A stretch of DNA of 64,000 nucleotides from contig NZ_JAJJMN010000002.1 in NCBI RefSeq assembly GCF_020905335.1, forward strand, positions 1,116,001 to 1,180,000, in the 5' to 3' direction. The notes beneath the pieces are model-generated. The model ran no database searches, was not told the origin of the DNA, and was given only the letters and a program-made list of their open reading frames with translations. The position numbers were made by a program, and so were the translations under genes. This document shows, piece after piece, positions 1 to 8,941 of the stretch. Origin of the DNA: Flavobacterium lipolyticum. Its GTDB lineage: Bacteria; Bacteroidota; Bacteroidia; Flavobacteriales; Flavobacteriaceae. Positions within the stretch are counted from its first letter, which is position 1. Each line of letters begins with the position of its first letter.

Positions 1-962
1 TCTACTCCAAGCATCAAACCTTTTCCTTTTACTTTTTTAATTCCTTCAACTTCTTTAATTTTTTCTAAGAAATAAGCTGAAACTTCGTTTACATTCTTCT
101 GCAACTCCAGTTTTTCAATTACATCCAGCACTGCAATTCCTGCAGCACATGATAAATGACTACCTCCAAAAGTGGTTCCCAACAATCCGAAACTTGCTTC
201 AAATTTTGGAGAGATTAAAATAGCTCCAACGGGAAAACCATTCCCCATTCCTTTGGCAACCGAAATAATATCAGCGTTGATTCCGTGATGTTGAAAGGCG
301 AAAAATTTTCCACTTCTTCCATACCCTGACTGTACTTCGTCTAAAATCAAAACCACATCATGCTTTTTACAGGCTTTTTCTAAAGCTTGAAAAAATTCAG
401 TTGTTCCCTCGTCTAAACCTCCTACTCCTTGAATTCCTTCTATAATTACTGCTGTAACATCACCTTTTGCAAGTTCTGCCTCAACTAATTCGATTTGATT
501 TAGGGGTAAAAAAGTAACTTCCTGTTGCGCATTTATTGGTGCAACAATTTTTTTATTATCAGTAACCGCAACTGCTGCAGAGGTTCTCCCGTGAAAAGAA
601 TTATCAAAAGCTACAACTCTTGATTTTCCGTTATGAAAAGAAGCTAATTTTAATGCATTTTCGTTAGCTTCAGCACCTGAACTGCATAAAAACAATTCAT
701 AATCTTCTAATCCGGAAAGCTTTCCTAATTTCTGAGCCAGCTCTACCTGTAATGGATTCTGAATCGCGTTGGAATAAAATCCTAACTGATCCAATTGGTT
801 CTTTAATTTAGTTACGTAATCCGGTTGTGTATGGCCAATCGAAATTACACCATGTCCGCTGTACAAATCTAAGTATTCTACTCCTTTGTCATCTACAATT
901 GTACAATCTATAGCTTTAACCGGAGTGATGTCGTATAATGGGTAAACGTTGAATAAGTTCAT
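1..962 (-). CDS. argD: Acetylornithine aminotransferase, C-terminus cut by window edge
   Basis: This is a PLP-dependent class III aminotransferase that converts N-acylglutamate semialdehyde to N-acylornithine in arginine synthesis. About 320 codons are visible from the ATG at 962. The family is about 375-400 residues long, so roughly the last 55-80 residues lie outside the window. Visible motifs are the SGAEANENA cofactor-binding segment, LDEVQSGYGRSGKFF, and the PLP lysine in SVAKGMGNGFPVGA. It lies downstream of argC on the same strand, separated by 78 bp that contain a large inverted repeat, and is probably the next gene of the same operon. Substrate choice (acetyl or succinyl) cannot be read from the sequence; some Bacteroidota use succinylated intermediates. 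The family call is firm and the pathway role is supported by argC and argG beside it. Confidence 0.93.
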   Translation of the reverse strand, partial: MNLFNVYPLYDITPVKAIDCTIVDDKGVEYLDLYSGHGVISIGHTQPDYVTKLKNQLDQLGFYSNAIQNPLQVELAQKLGKLSGLEDYELFLCSSGAEANENALKLASFHNGKSRVVAFDNSFHGRTSAAVAVTDNKKIVAPINAQQEVTFLPLNQIELVEAELAKGDVTAVIIEGIQGVGGLDEGTTEFFQALEKACKKHDVVLILDEVQSGYGRSGKFFAFQHHGINADIISVAKGMGNGFPVGAILISPKFEASFGLLGTTFGGSHLSCAAGIAVLDVIEKLELQKNVNEVSAYFLEKIKEVEGIKKVKGKGLMLGV

Positions 963-978
963 TTGTTTTTGTTTAATT

Positions 979-1026
979 GTTTAATCGTTGATTTGTTTAA
1001 TCGATTAACCGAATTAACGATTAACC
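979..1026. repeat. Long inverted repeat between argC and argD
   Basis: Two 24-nt arms (979-1002 and 1003-1026) are inverted copies with 20 of 24 positions matching and no spacer. They meet at TTTAATC/GATTAA. The surrounding 78 bp are built from repeated GTTTAAT and GATTAACC words. It may stabilise or process the operon mRNA, or be decayed repeat DNA. No U-tract follows the stem in the operon direction, so it is not a clear terminator. Confidence 0.55.
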
Positions 1027-1040
1027 GCTTAACCAACAAT

Positions 1041-2018
1041 TTAAAATCCGCTTGGTTTCAATTTTAAACCGGTGGTTTCTTCTAATCCGAACATTAAATT
1101 CATATTTTGAATGGCTTGTCCTGAAGCACCTTTGGTTAAATTATCAATAATTGAAGTGATCAGAATCCGGTTTCCTTTTTTCATTAAACTAATGATACAT
1201 TTGTTCGTCTGAACAACTTGTTTCATATTGATGTTTGTCGTTGTCACAGTCACAAAAGGCTCATTTTTATAGAATTCTTCGTATCTGGATACCGTCTGTT
1301 CCAGACTTTCATCAGAAATGGTATAAAGTGTGGCAAAAATTCCTCTTGGAAAATCTCCTCTGTTTGGAATAAAGAGTAATTCACTTTCAAAATCATCTTG
1401 TAACTGAACTATGCTTTCCCCAATTTCTCCCAAATGCTGGTGTTCGAAAGCTTTGTAATGTGACATATTGTTGTTTCTCCAGCTAAAATGAGACGTTTCT
1501 GAAAGTCCCACTCCCGCTCCGGTACTTCCGGTTGTTGCATTAATATGTACATCATTAAGCAACAGATCACTGTTTGCTAAAGGCAGCAGAGCCAATTGGA
1601 TCGCTGTAGCAAAACAACCCGGATTTGCAATATAATTTGCCTTTTTGATCGCCGGTTTATTCAATTCCGGAAGACCATAAACAAAATCTTTTCCTTCAAA
1701 ATGGGCATCTTTGTTCAATCTGAAATCATTTCCCAGATCGATGATTTTCGTGTGGCTTGCAAACTGGTTCTCTTTCAAAAACGAAATAGATTTTCCGTGA
1801 CCAAGACATAGAAACACCACATTTACATTCGGATTAACCACATCTGTAAAGTTCATTTCGATATCTCCCATCAAATCCTGATGCGCTACAGAAAGCGGTT
1901 TTCCTGAATTGGTTGTACTGTAAACAAAATCGATGTTTACTTTGGGATGATACATTAAGATTCTGATGAGCTCTCCGGCTGTATAGCCTGAGCCACCAAT
2001 TATTCCGATATTAATCAT
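1041..2018 (-). CDS. argC: N-acetyl-gamma-glutamyl-phosphate reductase
   Basis: This NADPH-dependent enzyme reduces N-acylglutamyl phosphate to the semialdehyde, the third step of arginine synthesis in the cytoplasm. Its 325 residues are normal for the family. The N-terminal Rossmann start GGSGYTAGEL is at residues 8-17. The catalytic cysteine is C135 in ANPGCFATA, and the HYKAFEHQH segment supplies the usual conserved histidines. The ATG at 2018 overlaps the last 8 bases of argG, so the two are translationally coupled. Neighbours argG (upstream) and argD (downstream) fix the pathway. Confidence 0.96.
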   Translation of the reverse strand: MINIGIIGGSGYTAGELIRILMYHPKVNIDFVYSTTNSGKPLSVAHQDLMGDIEMNFTDVVNPNVNVVFLCLGHGKSISFLKENQFASHTKIIDLGNDFRLNKDAHFEGKDFVYGLPELNKPAIKKANYIANPGCFATAIQLALLPLANSDLLLNDVHINATTGSTGAGVGLSETSHFSWRNNNMSHYKAFEHQHLGEIGESIVQLQDDFESELLFIPNRGDFPRGIFATLYTISDESLEQTVSRYEEFYKNEPFVTVTTTNINMKQVVQTNKCIISLMKKGNRILITSIIDNLTKGASGQAIQNMNLMFGLEETTGLKLKPSGF

Positions 2019-3204
2019 GATCTAAATGGTTTACAGATGAAAATATGTTTTGAGCATTACCTAAAATCTTAATAAATCCTTTTGCATCGTCAGATGTCCA
2101 CGCATTATTCATTTCTCCATACTGACCAAAACCTGTATTCATTAGATCATTTTTAGATTCAATTCCATCAAGTGAAAAATGATAAGGTTTTAGCGAAACT
2201 GTTACAGTTCCGTTGACTGTTTTTTGAGTATCCTGCAAAAAGGTTTCGATATTACGCATTACCGGATCTAAAAACTGACCTTCATGGAATAACATTCCGT
2301 ACCAATTTCCTAATTGTTCTTTCCAATATTGCTGCCATTTACCAAGTGTATGTTTCTCTAATAAATGATGGGCTTTGATAATAATTAAAGGTGCAGCGGC
2401 TTCAAAACCAACTCTTCCTTTAATTCCGATAATCGTATCACCTACGTGAATGTCTCTCCCGATAGCATAAGCATTTGCCAGCTTTTCAAGTTTGACAATA
2501 TTTTTTTCAGGAACATCTTTTTTACCGTTTAATGCCACTAATTCTCCCTGCTCAAAATGCAAAGTCACTTTTTCTTCTCCTTCTTTTTGCAATTGTGAAG
2601 GATAAGCTTCACTTGGCAGAGGTTCACTTGACGTTAAAGTTTCTTTACCTCCAACACTAGTTCCCCAAAGTCCTTTGTTAATTGAATATTGTGCTTTCTC
2701 CCAAGAATAATGCACTCCATTTTTAGACAAATAATCTACTTCTTCTTGTCTTGAAAGTTTTAAATCTCTAATTGGAGTAATGATTTCAATTTCGGGAGCA
2801 ATAGTCTGGAAAATCAAATCGAAACGGATTTGATCATTTCCTGCACCCGTACTTCCGTGTGCAATGGCACTTGCTCCAACTTTTTTAGCATATTTGATTG
2901 CTTCAATTGCCTGAAAAACACGTTCAGCGCTCACTGATAGCGGATATGTATTGTTTTTTAACACGTTTCCGAAAATCAAATATTTTATAGCTTTGTCATA
3001 ATATTTGTCTACAATTGTTAGGTTTGCGTGTTGTGCACTTCCTAATTCATACGCTCTCTTTTCGATAGCTGACAATTCTTCTTCATCAAATCCTCCTGTA
3101 TCTACCAGAACCGTATGAACTTCGTATCCTTTTTCATTTTTTAAATATTTCAAACAATACGAGGTATCTAATCCTCCACTATAAGCTAATACAACTTTTT
3201 TCAT
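2011..3204 (-). CDS. argG: Argininosuccinate synthase
   Basis: It joins citrulline and aspartate using ATP to give argininosuccinate, the seventh step of arginine synthesis. The ATP-pyrophosphatase loop AYSGGLDTS is at residues 7-15, and GSTGAGNDQIRFD matches the citrulline/aspartate-binding region. The length of 397 is normal. The ATG at 3204 has an A/T-rich upstream region and no Shine-Dalgarno sequence, as usual in Bacteroidota. It is followed by argC with an 8-bp overlap and preceded by the GNAT gene 66 bp away. It is therefore the second gene of the arg operon reading leftward. Confidence 0.97.
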   Translation of the reverse strand: MKKVVLAYSGGLDTSYCLKYLKNEKGYEVHTVLVDTGGFDEEELSAIEKRAYELGSAQHANLTIVDKYYDKAIKYLIFGNVLKNNTYPLSVSAERVFQAIEAIKYAKKVGASAIAHGSTGAGNDQIRFDLIFQTIAPEIEIITPIRDLKLSRQEEVDYLSKNGVHYSWEKAQYSINKGLWGTSVGGKETLTSSEPLPSEAYPSQLQKEGEEKVTLHFEQGELVALNGKKDVPEKNIVKLEKLANAYAIGRDIHVGDTIIGIKGRVGFEAAAPLIIIKAHHLLEKHTLGKWQQYWKEQLGNWYGMLFHEGQFLDPVMRNIETFLQDTQKTVNGTVTVSLKPYHFSLDGIESKNDLMNTGFGQYGEMNNAWTSDDAKGFIKILGNAQNIFSSVNHLDHD

Positions 3205-3270
3205 TTTTTATAATTTAGGCCAATACTTTCGTATTTAGCAAGTTTGAGATTCTAATTTTTAGTTTATTTT

Positions 3271-3912
3271 TTAAGATAAGAACCCGAAAAACAATGTTTT
3301 ATTCAGGAACAAAGCTTGTTTGATTTTTTTCAATCTGCTTAAAACCGCTACGTTAAATGGGTGTTTTGGCGGATCTTTTTGTTTGTCTTTCGGGTCATGC
3401 AACATCCCTGTACAAAGACACATTTTGTTTTCTTTGCTTTTTAAAATTTCGTAATTCGTACAGGTTTTACATCCAGCCCAAAAACTTGGATCGGTAGTCA
3501 GTTCGGAAAAAGGTACAGGTTTATATCCTAAGTCAGAATTTATTTTCATAACCGCCAAACCTGTTGTAATACCAAATATCTTGGCATCAGGATATCTTTC
3601 CAGAGAGTAATCGAAAACTTTTGATTTGATTTTTTTGGCTAAGCCTAAACTTCTGTAATCCGGATGCACAATTAAGCCGGAATGAGCAACAAACTTTCCG
3701 TGCTCCCAACTTTCGATGTAACAAAAACCTGCAAATTTTCCGTCTGCCAAAGCAATCATCGCATCACCATTCGACATTTTTTTCTGAATGTATTCAGGAG
3801 TCCTTTTAGCAATCCCGGTGCCTCTTAACAAGGCTGATGATTCTATTGTATCGCAAATTTCCTGTGCGAATTTGAAGTGTTCTTCCTGAGTAACAACAAT
3901 AGAGATTTTCAT
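3271..3912 (-). CDS. GNAT acetyltransferase with cysteine-rich tail, candidate N-acetylglutamate synthase
   Basis: This is a GNAT-fold protein of 213 residues. The acetyl-CoA loop is near residues 82-95, with HPDYRSLGLAKK standing in for the usual Q/RxxGxG/A motif. The C-terminal part carries two cysteine pairs, C148/C151 and C165/C167, which look like a small metal site. It is the first gene of the arginine operon, directly upstream of argG, and the window shows no classical argA or argJ. The inference is that it supplies N-acetylglutamate. The family assignment is solid but the substrate rests on gene context only. Confidence 0.7.
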   Translation of the reverse strand: MKISIVVTQEEHFKFAQEICDTIESSALLRGTGIAKRTPEYIQKKMSNGDAMIALADGKFAGFCYIESWEHGKFVAHSGLIVHPDYRSLGLAKKIKSKVFDYSLERYPDAKIFGITTGLAVMKINSDLGYKPVPFSELTTDPSFWAGCKTCTNYEILKSKENKMCLCTGMLHDPKDKQKDPPKHPFNVAVLSRLKKIKQALFLNKTLFFGFLS

Positions 3913-4142
3913 TTCAATAGTTGAAGTTAGAGTTAAAAATTAAAACGTATTGTTTAGTTTGAAATCCTGAATTCAATCCAATAAAAATAAGCAAAATAGA
4001 AGTAACATTCTCAAAATCAAAAACTTGATTAAGAAAATTTAAAAAACAATATATACTTTTAGGATATGTTTGTCCAATGGACAAATGATGTGATTTCAAA
4101 ATGAAAAATGAATATAAATAAATACGCGGCGAAAAACTCTGT

Positions 4143-4205
4143 GGATACTATAGAGATAGTGTCCGTACTTCGGGAGAAGTTACAGCTGAGTTTGTCCGTG
4201 ACAAA
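4143..4205 (-). promoter_or_regulatory. Structured leader RNA upstream of the arginine operon
   Basis: Between the promoter near 4241 and the first arg gene lie three stem-loops in tandem. Read on + coordinates they are TTTGTC-CGT-GACAAA (4191-4205), ACTTC-GGGA-GAAGT (4167-4180) and GGAtACTAT-AGAG-ATAGTgTCC (4143-4164). In transcript sense the words TAACTTCT and ACGGACA each occur twice. The predicted leader before the GNAT start is about 320 nt, much longer than elsewhere in the window. This suggests attenuation or another cis-acting RNA control, possibly by arginine. I recognise no named riboswitch class. Confidence 0.5.
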
Positions 4206-4234
4206 GAAGTTATATGTAAACTTATTTTATTCAT
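4148..4234 (-). CDS. Possible 28-residue leader peptide of the arginine operon
   Basis: An ATG at 4234 opens a 28-codon ORF ending in TAG at 4148, running through the tandem stem-loops. The ATG sits 7 nt after the last base of the -7 box, so the RNA would be almost leaderless. The peptide has two arginines, both encoded by CGG, a codon expected to be rare in this AT-rich genome, and each followed by ACA (Thr). Arg codons in a leader before arg genes would fit ribosome-mediated attenuation, but two codons are few and there is no Arg run. The alternative is that the RNA is structured and untranslated. Confidence 0.35.
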   Translation of the reverse strand: MNKISLHITSLSRTNSAVTSPEVRTLSL

Positions 4235-4240
4235 CGACTG

Positions 4241-4268
4241 CAAAAGTACACTATTTTTTTATTTACAA
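4241..4268 (-). promoter_or_regulatory. Promoter of the arginine operon
   Basis: On the minus strand the -7 box TACTTTTG (4248-4241) matches the Bacteroidota consensus TAnnTTTG. A TTG -33 element at 4268-4266 stands 17 nt upstream, inside the usual spacing. Transcription would start near 4236. Confidence 0.55.
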
Positions 4269-4322
4269 AACAAAAAAATAAAATTCTAACATTTTTTTTA
4301 CAGAATGTTAATATTGGTCCAT

Positions 4323-4356
4323 AAAAAACCCGATAGTTAAAAATAACTATCGGGTT
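4323..4356 (-). terminator. Terminator of the M1 peptidase gene
   Basis: A perfect 13-bp stem (4327-4339 with 4344-4356, loop AAAA) is followed on the minus strand by a U-tract (4323-4328). It lies 25 bp past the peptidase stop and separates it from the arginine operon. Confidence 0.8.
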
Positions 4357-4380
4357 CTTAAGTATTTACTTTTTTATATT

Positions 4381-6651
4381 TTAATTTTTAGTAAACGGTA
4401 TTGCATCACCGCTACTCAAAATAATCATATCAAAACCTGTTTTAGCCTCATTAAATTTGAACTTTAGTCCAGCTTCAGCTGATTGAAAGACATCTTTTTC
4501 ATTTTCTACCGCCTTTACTGTAAACTTCGGATAGTTTGTTATCAGAACATTCAATGCATTATTCTTTTCTGTAAAATCGATTTTCAAAGGAGCTTTTGAA
4601 GTTGAGTAGGTTCCTAAATAACCATCCAAAACTACATCTTTTTCTATTTTACCGTTACTGGTTGTCCAAACATTATTAGCATCATTATTGTCCGGAAAAA
4701 CATGATCCGGATCAAGCGTGATACTTTCTATTTCTTCAGTAGAATTGTGTTTAAACGTCCAAACATTGTTACGTTGCCATACTTCAACAGGCAATTTAAC
4801 TCTTGTCACTTTCCCGCTTTTAGTTTTCACATCTAAAATAACCGGCATAGGCATTTTATCGAAATTCTCAACTGTGATTGCAACTCCTTTTGACGGATCA
4901 TTTTTTATGTACTTAATTGAATTGATCCCCTGATTAAAGTGCCAATTGTTTACAAACCAGCTTCTCCAGAACCAGCTTAAATCTTCACCTGCAACGTTTT
5001 CCATTGATCGGAAGAAATCATCCGGCTGAGGATGTTTATAAGCCCAACGTTCGATATAAGTACGGAAAGCAAGATCAAAACGCTCTTTTCCTAAAATCTG
5101 CTCTCTTAAAATTACCAAACCAGAACCCGGCTTAAAATAACACAGCATCCCAATATTAGCCTCTTTCATATTATCAGGAGAACTCATTATAGTTTCCAGA
5201 TCCGGTCTTGTGAATGGCTCTGCTAATTTGTGCAAATTCGATGGCGCTTCTTTATATTCGCCCTTATTAAATTCCTCAGTGCTTAATGAATTAATAAAAG
5301 TATTAAATCCTTCATCCATCCAGGCGAACAATCTTTCGTTTGAACCTACAATCATAGGAAACCAGATATGTCCAAATTCATGATCGGTTACCCCCCATAA
5401 ATCTTGTCCTTTTGACTCCCAGCTACAAAACACAATACCAGGATACTCCATTCCTCCTTCATTTCCTGCAACGTTTGTGGCCACCGGATAAGGATATTCA
5501 AACCATTTTTTAGAATAGTGCTCAATTGATGCTTTTACATATTCAGTAGAACGCCCGTAAGCTTCTTTTCCGCCACTTTCTACCGGATAAGCTGATAAAG
5601 CCAATGCCTTTTTACCACTAGGCAGATTAATTTTGGCACCGTCTAAAACAAAAGCAGCCGAAGAAGCCCATGAAAAATCACGAGCATTTTTTATTTGATA
5701 ATGCCATGTTTTCTCTCCTGTTGTTTTTGAATTTGCTGTTGCAGCAACTTCTTCGGCAGAACGAATTGTTACGGTTTTATCGCTTTGCCCCGCTTCTTTA
5801 TAACGCTTAAGTTGTTCTGCAGGCAATACTTCTGCTCCATTTATTAATTCTCCCGATCCCACAACATAATGATTTGCAGGTACCGTTAGTTTTACATCAA
5901 AATTTCCATACTCTAAATAAAACTCTGATGCACCCAAGTAAGGGGCAGTATTCCATCCTTTTACGTCATCGTACACACACATACGCGGATACCATTGCGC
6001 AATTGTAAAAATTTTACCGTTTTTAGTTTCCAAAACTCCCATTCTGTCCGATCCTTCAAAAGGCGCAATGAAAGAAAACTCAATTTTAATTTTTACAGCT
6101 CCCCCTTTTGATACTAATGTTTCAGGAAGAAATATCTGCATTCTGGTATCTGTAACTACATATTTTGCTTCAATTTCAGTCTTTTTCTTTCCACCTGAAA
6201 TTACTTTAACTGATTTAATTTTGTTTCCTCCATCAAAAACCTGTCCCTGAGCACCGTTACGGCTTCCCGATAGCGGCACCACCGCATTCCCTCTTGAATC
6301 ACTTTTGAATAAATTCTGATCTAAATTCAACCATACAAATGACATTTTTTCCGGACTATTATTGGTATAAGTAATTTCATCTGTACCGGTAATCTCATTT
6401 GTAGTTCCGTTTAATTTTGCCGTTATCTGATAATCGGCTCTATTTTGCCAATATTCAACTCCCGGCTGACCGTTTGCAGAGCGCGTTGGTGTCCCATTTT
6501 TGGTATAAAAATTTGGCCCAAACGCATCGTGGTAATCGTAATTGTTAACAGGATTTACTACTGTTGCAGGAGGTGTTTGCTGTGCCCAGACAGAAGAAAC
6601 TCCAACAAACAAAGCCATGGTTAATAAGGCTTTTGAGGATTGTTTTTTCAT
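4381..6651 (-). CDS. Secreted M1-family metallopeptidase
   Basis: This is an aminopeptidase-like zinc peptidase of about 756 residues. The zinc site HEFGH is at residues 424-428 with the third ligand E447 in WMDEGF, giving the HExxH-x18-E pattern. The substrate N-terminus motif GxMEN appears as EGGMEYPG. I chose the start at 6651 because the next 24 residues ([10 protein letters not shown]...SSVWAQ) form a clean signal peptide. The longer reading frame from 6675 adds eight residues without purpose. A C-terminal domain of about 130 residues follows the catalytic core. It is a single gene with its own terminator. It probably trims peptides in the periplasm or outside the cell; substrates are unknown. 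Confidence 0.9.
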   Translation of the reverse strand: MKKQSSKALLTMALFVGVSSVWAQQTPPATVVNPVNNYDYHDAFGPNFYTKNGTPTRSANGQPGVEYWQNRADYQITAKLNGTTNEITGTDEITYTNNSPEKMSFVWLNLDQNLFKSDSRGNAVVPLSGSRNGAQGQVFDGGNKIKSVKVISGGKKKTEIEAKYVVTDTRMQIFLPETLVSKGGAVKIKIEFSFIAPFEGSDRMGVLETKNGKIFTIAQWYPRMCVYDDVKGWNTAPYLGASEFYLEYGNFDVKLTVPANHYVVGSGELINGAEVLPAEQLKRYKEAGQSDKTVTIRSAEEVAATANSKTTGEKTWHYQIKNARDFSWASSAAFVLDGAKINLPSGKKALALSAYPVESGGKEAYGRSTEYVKASIEHYSKKWFEYPYPVATNVAGNEGGMEYPGIVFCSWESKGQDLWGVTDHEFGHIWFPMIVGSNERLFAWMDEGFNTFINSLSTEEFNKGEYKEAPSNLHKLAEPFTRPDLETIMSSPDNMKEANIGMLCYFKPGSGLVILREQILGKERFDLAFRTYIERWAYKHPQPDDFFRSMENVAGEDLSWFWRSWFVNNWHFNQGINSIKYIKNDPSKGVAITVENFDKMPMPVILDVKTKSGKVTRVKLPVEVWQRNNVWTFKHNSTEEIESITLDPDHVFPDNNDANNVWTTSNGKIEKDVVLDGYLGTYSTSKAPLKIDFTEKNNALNVLITNYPKFTVKAVENEKDVFQSAEAGLKFKFNEAKTGFDMIILSSGDAIPFTKN

Positions 6652-6837
6652 AATTTTTAGCTGTTTATGTAGCAAATTAATGAAAAAAAAAGCTATTTAC
6701 AGAGAAATTATAAAACGTAAATCCAATTTTAGCAAAATTTTATGCAAAAAATATTTTAAGCTATTTTCCTAAAAAAATAAAATTTATAAAATATATTTAC
6801 ATCAACATATCAGTAATCTTTTTCAATTTCAAACACT

Positions 6838-7689
6838 TTGAATACAACTATCAACAATTCAGCGATAAGCGTCTCAATAAAACATTCTGGAGCAGAATTA
6901 TTCTCATTAAAAGACAATCAAAATAAAGAATACATATGGGAAGGTAATCCAGACTTCTGGGGCAAACATTCTCCGGTACTTTTCCCGATTGTGGGCACCC
7001 TGAAAAACAACACTTATACGATTGATGAAAAAGAATACCAATTGCCGAGGCACGGTTTTGCCCGCGATATGGACTTTCAATTGATCAACAAAAATGAAAA
7101 CAGTGCAATCTTTGCTCTAAAATCAAATACCGAAACACTCCAAAAATATCCTTTTGAATTTGAACTACAGCTTATTTACAGCGTTGAAAACACCACTTTA
7201 AATATTGAGTACAAAGTAATCAACACAGGAAAAACCAAAATGCCATTTTCGATTGGAGCTCATCCAGCGATAGCATTACCAGGAGATTTTAAAAATTATG
7301 CATTCCAATTCGAAAAACAAGAAGTTTTAGAATATTATCTTTTAGAGAATGATTTGATTTCTAGTCAAACAGAAACCTTGAAAAATAAAAATGGATTAAT
7401 TCCGTTTGACTACCAATTATTCGAAAACGACGCATTAATTTTTAAAACCCTAGAATCAAAATCGCTAACGCTTATTCAAAACTCCAAACCCTATGTCAAA
7501 GTTGATTTTGAAGATTTTCCGAGTTTAGGAATCTGGACAAAACCACAAGCTCCTTTTATTTGTATAGAGCCCTGGCTTGGATACTCTGACACTGATGAAA
7601 ATTCGGGAAATTTATTCGAAAAAGAAGGGATTTTAGTTTTAGAAGCCAATCAAAACTTTACTTCAAAATTTAGTATATCAATATTATAA
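6838..7689 (+). CDS. Aldose 1-epimerase family protein (LacX-like)
   Basis: A 283-residue galactose-mutarotase-like beta-sandwich protein. Family features include the opening ISVSIKHSGAELFSL, the segment SPVLFPIVGTL, LPRHGFARDMDF with the usual histidine, the second histidine in IGAHPAIALPG, and the C-terminal CIEPWLGYSD. These are typical of the YeaD/LacX subgroup, which acts on sugars or sugar phosphates of unsettled identity. The start is TTG at 6838: the family begins right here and no ATG exists upstream in frame. The GNAT gene follows after 11 bp and is probably co-transcribed. Confidence 0.88.
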   Translation: MNTTINNSAISVSIKHSGAELFSLKDNQNKEYIWEGNPDFWGKHSPVLFPIVGTLKNNTYTIDEKEYQLPRHGFARDMDFQLINKNENSAIFALKSNTETLQKYPFEFELQLIYSVENTTLNIEYKVINTGKTKMPFSIGAHPAIALPGDFKNYAFQFEKQEVLEYYLLENDLISSQTETLKNKNGLIPFDYQLFENDALIFKTLESKSLTLIQNSKPYVKVDFEDFPSLGIWTKPQAPFICIEPWLGYSDTDENSGNLFEKEGILVLEANQNFTSKFSISIL

Positions 7690-7700
7690 TCTACAAAAAA

Positions 7701-8258
7701 ATGCTGGAATTTAATTTTACTCCATTCCCTGTAATCGAAACAGAACGTTTGCTTTTACGAAGAATCACAAATGACGACGTCAATGAAGTTTTCGAATTGC
7801 GTTCAAATCCTGAAACAATGAAATTCATCCCTCGTCCCTTAGTCAAAGATGCTGAAGATGCCTTAGCACATATTAAGATGATTGAGGACAAAATTGTCGC
7901 AAATGAAGGAATCAATTGGGGAATTACTCTAAAAGGCAACTCTAAGTTACTGGGAATCATTGGCTATTACAGAATGCAGCCAGAGCATCATCGTGCCGAA
8001 ATAGGCTATATTTTACTACCTGAATTTCATGGAAGAGGGATCATCCCGGAATCAGTAAACGGATTGATCACTTATGGTTTTGAAGAATTAAAATTGCATT
8101 CGATTGAAGCAGTAATTGACCCTGAAAATTATGCCTCTGAGAAAGTATTACAAAAGTGTGGCTTTGTAAAAGAAGGACATTTTAAAGAATGTGAATTTTA
8201 TGATGGCAAGTTCATTGATAGCGTAATCTACTCATTATTAAGCAATAAAAAACATTAG
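7701..8258 (+). CDS. RimJ/RimL-type GNAT acetyltransferase
   Basis: A 185-residue GNAT protein of the ribosomal-protein-alanine acetyltransferase type. It opens with IETERLLLRRITNDDVNEVF, the hallmark of the Acetyltransf_3 family. The acetyl-CoA loop is in LPEFHGRGIIPES and the C-terminal motif is SEKVLQKCGFVKEG. It likely moves acetyl from acetyl-CoA to a protein N-terminus or a small amine; the target is not readable. It lies 11 bp behind the epimerase-like gene. Confidence 0.85.
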   Translation: MLEFNFTPFPVIETERLLLRRITNDDVNEVFELRSNPETMKFIPRPLVKDAEDALAHIKMIEDKIVANEGINWGITLKGNSKLLGIIGYYRMQPEHHRAEIGYILLPEFHGRGIIPESVNGLITYGFEELKLHSIEAVIDPENYASEKVLQKCGFVKEGHFKECEFYDGKFIDSVIYSLLSNKKH

Positions 8259-8326
8259 ATTTTTTTGAACAAAAAATATTCCTGTTAAATTAATGATTCC
8301 GGATAATAGTAACTATTGGTTTGCGT

Positions 8327-8334
8327 TATATTTG
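8327..8334 (+). promoter_or_regulatory. -7 promoter box of the DUF3575 gene
   Basis: TATATTTG fits TAnnTTTG exactly. No TTG is present at the right distance for a -33 element. Transcription would begin near 8339, at the foot of the hairpin described next. Confidence 0.45.
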
Positions 8335-8336
8335 CA

Positions 8337-8367
8337 GTCGAAATAAGAAAAAAGAGCTTATTTCGAC
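8337..8367 (+). promoter_or_regulatory. Perfect hairpin in the 5' untranslated region
   Basis: GTCGAAATAAG (8337-8347) and CTTATTTCGAC (8357-8367) form an 11-bp perfect inverted repeat with a 9-nt A-rich loop. It lies 18 bp before the ATG at 8386 and directly after the -7 box. It is not a terminator because no U-tract follows. It could be an mRNA 5' stabiliser or a dimeric regulator site. Confidence 0.55.
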
Positions 8368-8385
8368 ATCACGAAAGCCCGTTTT

Positions 8386-8940
8386 ATGAAAAAAATCTTT
8401 ATTGCCCTTGTTCTTTTCTTTTCAATTCAGTCTCAAAGTCAGACTTTTATTAAGTTTAATGCTGCAACCGCTTTATTGGCAGTGCCAAATGTTGGAGTTG
8501 AAACCAGTATTGGAAAAAATCTAACTTTTAGTGTTGACGTAATGGCATCATTTTGGGAGTCTTTTAACGGACATAGTCCAATGAAAATCTACACACTAAC
8601 ACCTGAACTTCGTTATCATTTTAAAGAAAACTATAAAGGTTTTTACGTTGGTGGCCATGCAGGACCAGATATTTATCAAATTCAAAAATGGAACTATTGG
8701 GGATCAAACCATTACGAAGACGGTTTTGGTTATCGTTTAGGAGTTACAGTTGGATACAATATTAAATTAAACGATAAATTTTTACTGGATATTTTTGCAG
8801 GAGGTGGCTGGCACCAAGGTTTCTATCATGGATACTACAATGATGGAACTCCGGGAAGATATGAAAAAACGCAAAACTGGAACAAAAGCGGCGAATGGCT
8901 TCCATACCGCGGAGGTGTTATGATTTCTTATAAACTATAA
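8386..8940 (+). CDS. DUF3575-like outer-membrane beta-barrel protein
   Basis: A 184-residue small outer-membrane protein. Residues 1-18 (MKKIFIALVLFFSIQSQS) are a signal peptide. The rest alternates as short beta-strands: LTPELRYHF, GFYVGGHAGP, GYRLGVTVGYNI, LLDIFAGGG, GGVMISYKL. The last strand reaches the C-terminus, as in barrels. The pattern of glycine-rich strands with KGFYVGxHAG resembles the DUF3575 family common in Bacteroidota. The function of the family is unknown. The gene stands alone with its own promoter and converges on the VF530 gene, with stops 1 bp apart. Confidence 0.75.
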   Translation: MKKIFIALVLFFSIQSQSQTFIKFNAATALLAVPNVGVETSIGKNLTFSVDVMASFWESFNGHSPMKIYTLTPELRYHFKENYKGFYVGGHAGPDIYQIQKWNYWGSNHYEDGFGYRLGVTVGYNIKLNDKFLLDIFAGGGWHQGFYHGYYNDGTPGRYEKTQNWNKSGEWLPYRGGVMISYKL

Positions 8941-8941
8941 G

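Noticed and set aside
3914..4099. Minus-strand frame of 61 codons upstream of the GNAT gene
   Set aside because: It lies in the predicted untranslated leader, has low-complexity composition and no recognisable family; the structured RNA explains the region better.
4143..4205. Guanidine-II (mini-ykkC) riboswitch, because ACGG occurs twice near hairpins
   Set aside because: The ACGG is not a tetraloop on a proper 4-bp stem in the second case, and the genes below are for arginine synthesis, not guanidine export.
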